Positions 61,500-64,000 of a DNA stretch of 64,000 bases are shown piece by piece; positions within the stretch are counted from its first letter, which is position 1; each line of letters begins with the position of its first letter. The translations under genes and the position numbers were made by a program. The stretch is from positions 62,001-126,000 of the forward strand of contig VTFK01000370.1 in assembly GCA_009617715.1 (NCBI GenBank), given 5' to 3'. The notes beneath the pieces are model-generated. The model made no database searches and was not told the origin of the DNA. It was given only the letters and a program-made list of their open reading frames with translations. The stretch is from Plectrocnemia conspersa (taxonomy: Eukaryota > Arthropoda > Insecta > Trichoptera > Polycentropodidae).

Positions 61500-61645
61500 A
61501 ATAGTCAATATACGTAAATACATATGTTAAAATATACGCTAATCCATATTTTCACAGATAATGATAATGCATATTTTGACAGACAACGTAAATAAATGTG
61601 TTAAATATATACTCTAATGCATATTTTGCCAAATAATAGTCAGTT
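61500..61645 (+). repeat. diverged local repeats of a CATATTTT-containing word
   Basis: Three loose copies of a (C/G)CATATTTT(G/C)AC-like word follow TTAAAATATACGCTAAT-type leaders. Poorly conserved. Confidence 0.4.
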
Positions 61646-61919
61646 TTTATTTTTAATATATTTTTACCGATAATAATTTATAAGCTAATTAATATATTTG
61701 TTGGAAAACATATTTATTTTAAAATAAAAGTATTTTTTTGGCCAAAATCAAATGAGTTAATGACCCAAAAAATACACGCTATTCACATTTATTAAAGCGA
61801 AAAAACTTTGGTGGATACAATGTAATTTTCCAGTTCATTTCATATTATTCCACATGATTTATTTTAATAATATATTTTTTGCTATATTTAATATGTTATT
61901 TTCAATACTCGCAACCCTT

Positions 61920-62014
61920 ATTTTACGCGTCAACATGATTATTTTACGTGTCAACATGATACTAATCACAGCTTATTATTTTACGTGTCAACATGATACC
62001 AATCACAGCTTACA
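61920..62014 (+). repeat. 37-bp tandem repeat, about 2.5 copies
   Basis: Full units at 61941-61977 and 61978-62014 share ATTTTACGTGTCAACATGAT and a CAATCACAGCTTA-like tail. A shortened unit with ACGCGT instead of ACGTGT precedes at 61920-61940. Confidence 0.9.
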
Positions 62015-62114
62015 TTATTTTAAGCTTTAAATACAAAAACATACATAAACTTAAATTAAATTTAATGTTTTATGTCTGTGTCTTAATAATAAAAGTAAGT
62101 TTTATTTTAAATAA

Positions 62115-62185
62115 ATCAGTACGATAGACGAGTGGTATAAGTCTCTGTCTATTGACCTGAAAGTCGTGGGCTGGAATTCCATATG
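62115..62185 (+). repeat. tRNA-like SINE head or tRNA pseudogene
   Basis: TAGACGAGTGG at 62125-62135 is a near-perfect pol III box A, and GGCTGGAATTCC at 62169-62180 resembles box B (GGTTCGAATCC), at tRNA-like spacing. A GAC-CTGAAA-GTC segment between them could be a reduced anticodon arm. Acceptor stem ends do not pair, so it is not a working tRNA. Together with 21135-21200 it suggests a tRNA-derived SINE family. Confidence 0.45.
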
Positions 62186-62199
62186 AACTTTTGTTTTTT

Positions 62200-62635
62200 A
62201 ATTTATATTAAATCTGAGAAATCAGATTTTTTTTTTATAATTTATTTAGCTTAATAGCTTATTTTTTTATCAAACAAATTTTAACTAAACATACATATAA
62301 TACATAACATAGGCAGAAAATAAAAATGATTTAATAATATAATTAAACAGTGAACAATTAAACAAACGAGACTGTTTATTTGTTATATGGTTCAACTAAT
62401 TGAACTTCATTTAGATATATTTTTCATATATATTTGAAAAATAATTATATAATATAAATATTTAAGATGTGGACATTTATGAATTGGTTATCTATCATTA
62501 TAACATGATACAATAAAATATTTGTGACATTATATATTTTAGGCAAAATGTTTAACAAACTTTATTTATATATATTGCCTTTAATTATTTAATATAACGT
62601 ATAAAATATAATACTGTACTTTCTCTATATTTATG
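62200..62635. other. AT-rich noncoding stretch, nothing recognisable
   Basis: No supported features. Confidence 0.5.
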
Positions 62636-62639
62636 TATA

Positions 62640-62950
62640 TAAAAGTGATATTGCTCTGTGTGCTCTAACAACCTTTTTGAGCTTGTTAAATCCCTGCTTC
62701 TGTTCACCAAGTTTCTCACCCCTTTTTTCTCCTGGTCATAGTACCTTATTTTAGGCCGTTCGCTTCCAAATTGTAAATTGTTATAATTGTTTAGCAATCT
62801 TAGCGTCTTTTTACATTGTCCAGCCAACCGAGATGGGATATTATAATTGTTTTTATGACATGCTTTGTTTGGGACATATAACGCATTATTAAACCTCTTG
62901 CGCCATTCCCCGTTTTCTTGAATATCTCAATATTTTCCTTTCGAAGCAAC
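62640..62950 (-). pseudogene. RTE-type LINE C-terminal relic
   Basis: The minus strand reads ENGEWRKRFNNALYV, then NIPSRLAGQCKKT, ERPKIRYYDQEKKGVRNLVN and RSRDLTSSKRLLEH. This follows the tail of arthropod RTE-like endonuclease/RT proteins: 'GEWRRRTNxELYxLY', 'SRLRWAGHCxKM', 'GRPxxRWLDxVxxDL..LGVRNWRxLAxDRxxWRxLLEQAK'. Conserved Trp residues are mostly lost. The 80-codon frame (62585-62827) covers only the last part. RT and endonuclease domains are absent. Family call is from remembered motif order, so moderate confidence. Confidence 0.6.
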
Positions 62951-62959
62951 CATTTCATT

Positions 62960-63650
62960 TAGAACCGAGACCTGTTTTTGCCTACAGCGCATGTTAAATT
63001 AGTGTTTAAGTTATTATTATTATTATTGTATTTCTTGATGCAGTATAATGTAAAATATTCTCATCAATAATATATTTCATAATATGTTACTTAAAACGTT
63101 CATTACAAAATCTTGCTCTGTCTTTTTATATATGATTATATCGATCTATAAATAATTTTAATTAATATAAAAAACAGATACATTTAAAAACATATTTATT
63201 TTCACACAATATACATATAATAAATACGATAAAAATATTTCGCAAAAAGTAGATTTTAGTTAAACATGTGTTATTCCTAATTTTTCTTTATCGTTTTCAA
63301 ATGGTGAGAGTTTTTTATTAGTTCTGTCTCTTGTAACCACCGATGTTTGATTTTTATTTCTTTTTTTAATACAATATTAACGTTTTATAAAAATATTAGT
63401 ATTAAAGACTTTTTTAATATATTTTTGATATATTAAAATTGCCGGATTCTTTGATATGTTGTTCAGGGGGTGCGATAATTTGAGGTAAATATATTTTTTT
63501 ATTGAATAATTTAATATCAAGACTTTAATTATAAGAACAATTGTAATATGATATTGTTTTTGTATTTGTATGACAGCACTTTATACCAGTATACCTGTTA
63601 AAAGACAATAAAAATCGGTGGTTTAGAAATTAAAACAATACGTTGCATTT
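62960..63650. other. AT-rich noncoding stretch
   Basis: A short ATT microsatellite at about 63012-63028. Nothing else recognised. Confidence 0.5.
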
Positions 63651-63654
63651 CACC

Positions 63655-64000
63655 CACATCGAAAACAGTCAGAAAAGCGACGATTATAAACTTTTTCGAG
63701 CGATTCTCAAACAAACTCGAAACGGTTTAAAAATGGTGCGATAAAACGGGCGCGTGTTTGGTAACGACAGGAGGAAAATAAAACGACAGAAAGCACGCAA
63801 AAAGGTGAATCGGTAAACAGAGGTCCGGAAAGATCCGGGCCGTAACACATGGTACCGGTTCTGTACGCATACACTTCCGTTTGTGTTTAGAGAGGTAGAG
63901 CAAAAAAAAGAGAAAAATTTATGCTTGAAAGTAAATTCAGGAATGCGCACGGAAAGAGAGAAAGTGATGTAAATGAGGCACGTCAGTAAACATACGTAGT
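63655..64000. promoter_or_regulatory. GC-elevated island at the right edge
   Basis: Purine-rich balanced sequence with CGGGCGCGTG and GGAAAGATCCGGGCCG blocks. An 88-codon minus-strand frame (63684-63950) is rich in Phe/Arg without a domain. It may be a promoter or leader of a gene beyond the window. Confidence 0.3.

Overview
This is a strongly AT-rich eukaryotic window with almost no protein-coding capacity. I read it as an insect genome, most likely a butterfly or moth. That rests on base composition, the GTAAGT-type splice donor, the insect-type initiator at 25.14 kb, and the mix of decayed elements: a Jockey/CR1-group LINE, an RTE-like LINE, Penelope, mariner/Tc1, hAT and Helitron. The species cannot be fixed from the sequence. 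There are no bacterial operons, rRNA genes, CRISPR arrays or intact tRNA genes.

Host gene content is minimal. The best candidate is a promoter and 5' leader on the + strand at about 25.06-25.82 kb. It ends in a short coding start (ATG at 25789, 11 residues) that runs into a consensus donor at 25821. No later exon is recognisable, so the following intron would be longer than 38 kb. A weaker candidate, a 3'-terminal exon, sits at the extreme left edge (52-117). Much of the rest is AT-rich DNA with scattered islands of more balanced composition, such as 3.0-3.55, 6.84-7.29, 13.2-13.7, 17.0-17.3, 22.8-23.3, 34.6-35.1, 45.7-46.2, 53.4-53.7, 57.0-57.5 and 63.65-64.0 kb. These look like the conserved noncoding blocks around developmental genes, but that cannot be proved from one sequence.

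The solid content is a transposon graveyard. The largest coding remnant is a 5'-truncated non-LTR reverse transcriptase on the minus strand (58387-59660). It has one in-frame stop and a lost catalytic Asp. Four more fragments of the same family lie at 4.1, 6.4, 10.9-11.2 and 47.1 kb. Other remnants are a Penelope-like RT (7.85-8.33 kb, -), mariner transposases (22.07-22.52 kb, +; 48.28-48.50 kb, -), a Tc1/mariner relic with both inverted repeats and TA target sites (51010-51779, -), a hAT transposase relic of the GTF2IRD2-like group with one terminus (32.78-33.92 kb, -), a Helitron helicase scrap (49.77-49.94 kb, -) and an RTE-type LINE C-terminus (62.64-62.95 kb, -).

The best-preserved mobile element is a 649-bp non-autonomous hAT at 55894-56542. 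It has a perfect 8-bp target duplication, 19-bp perfect inverted termini, a subterminal CCCGGG array and a surviving hAT C-terminal dimerisation domain. There are also foldback elements (2666-2803, 5587-5627, 15815-15934), diverged interspersed repeat pairs, tRNA-like SINE scraps and microsatellites. I found no undescribed multi-gene system. The nearest to novel are the uncatalogued repeat families and the hAT element with its internal CCCGGG array.
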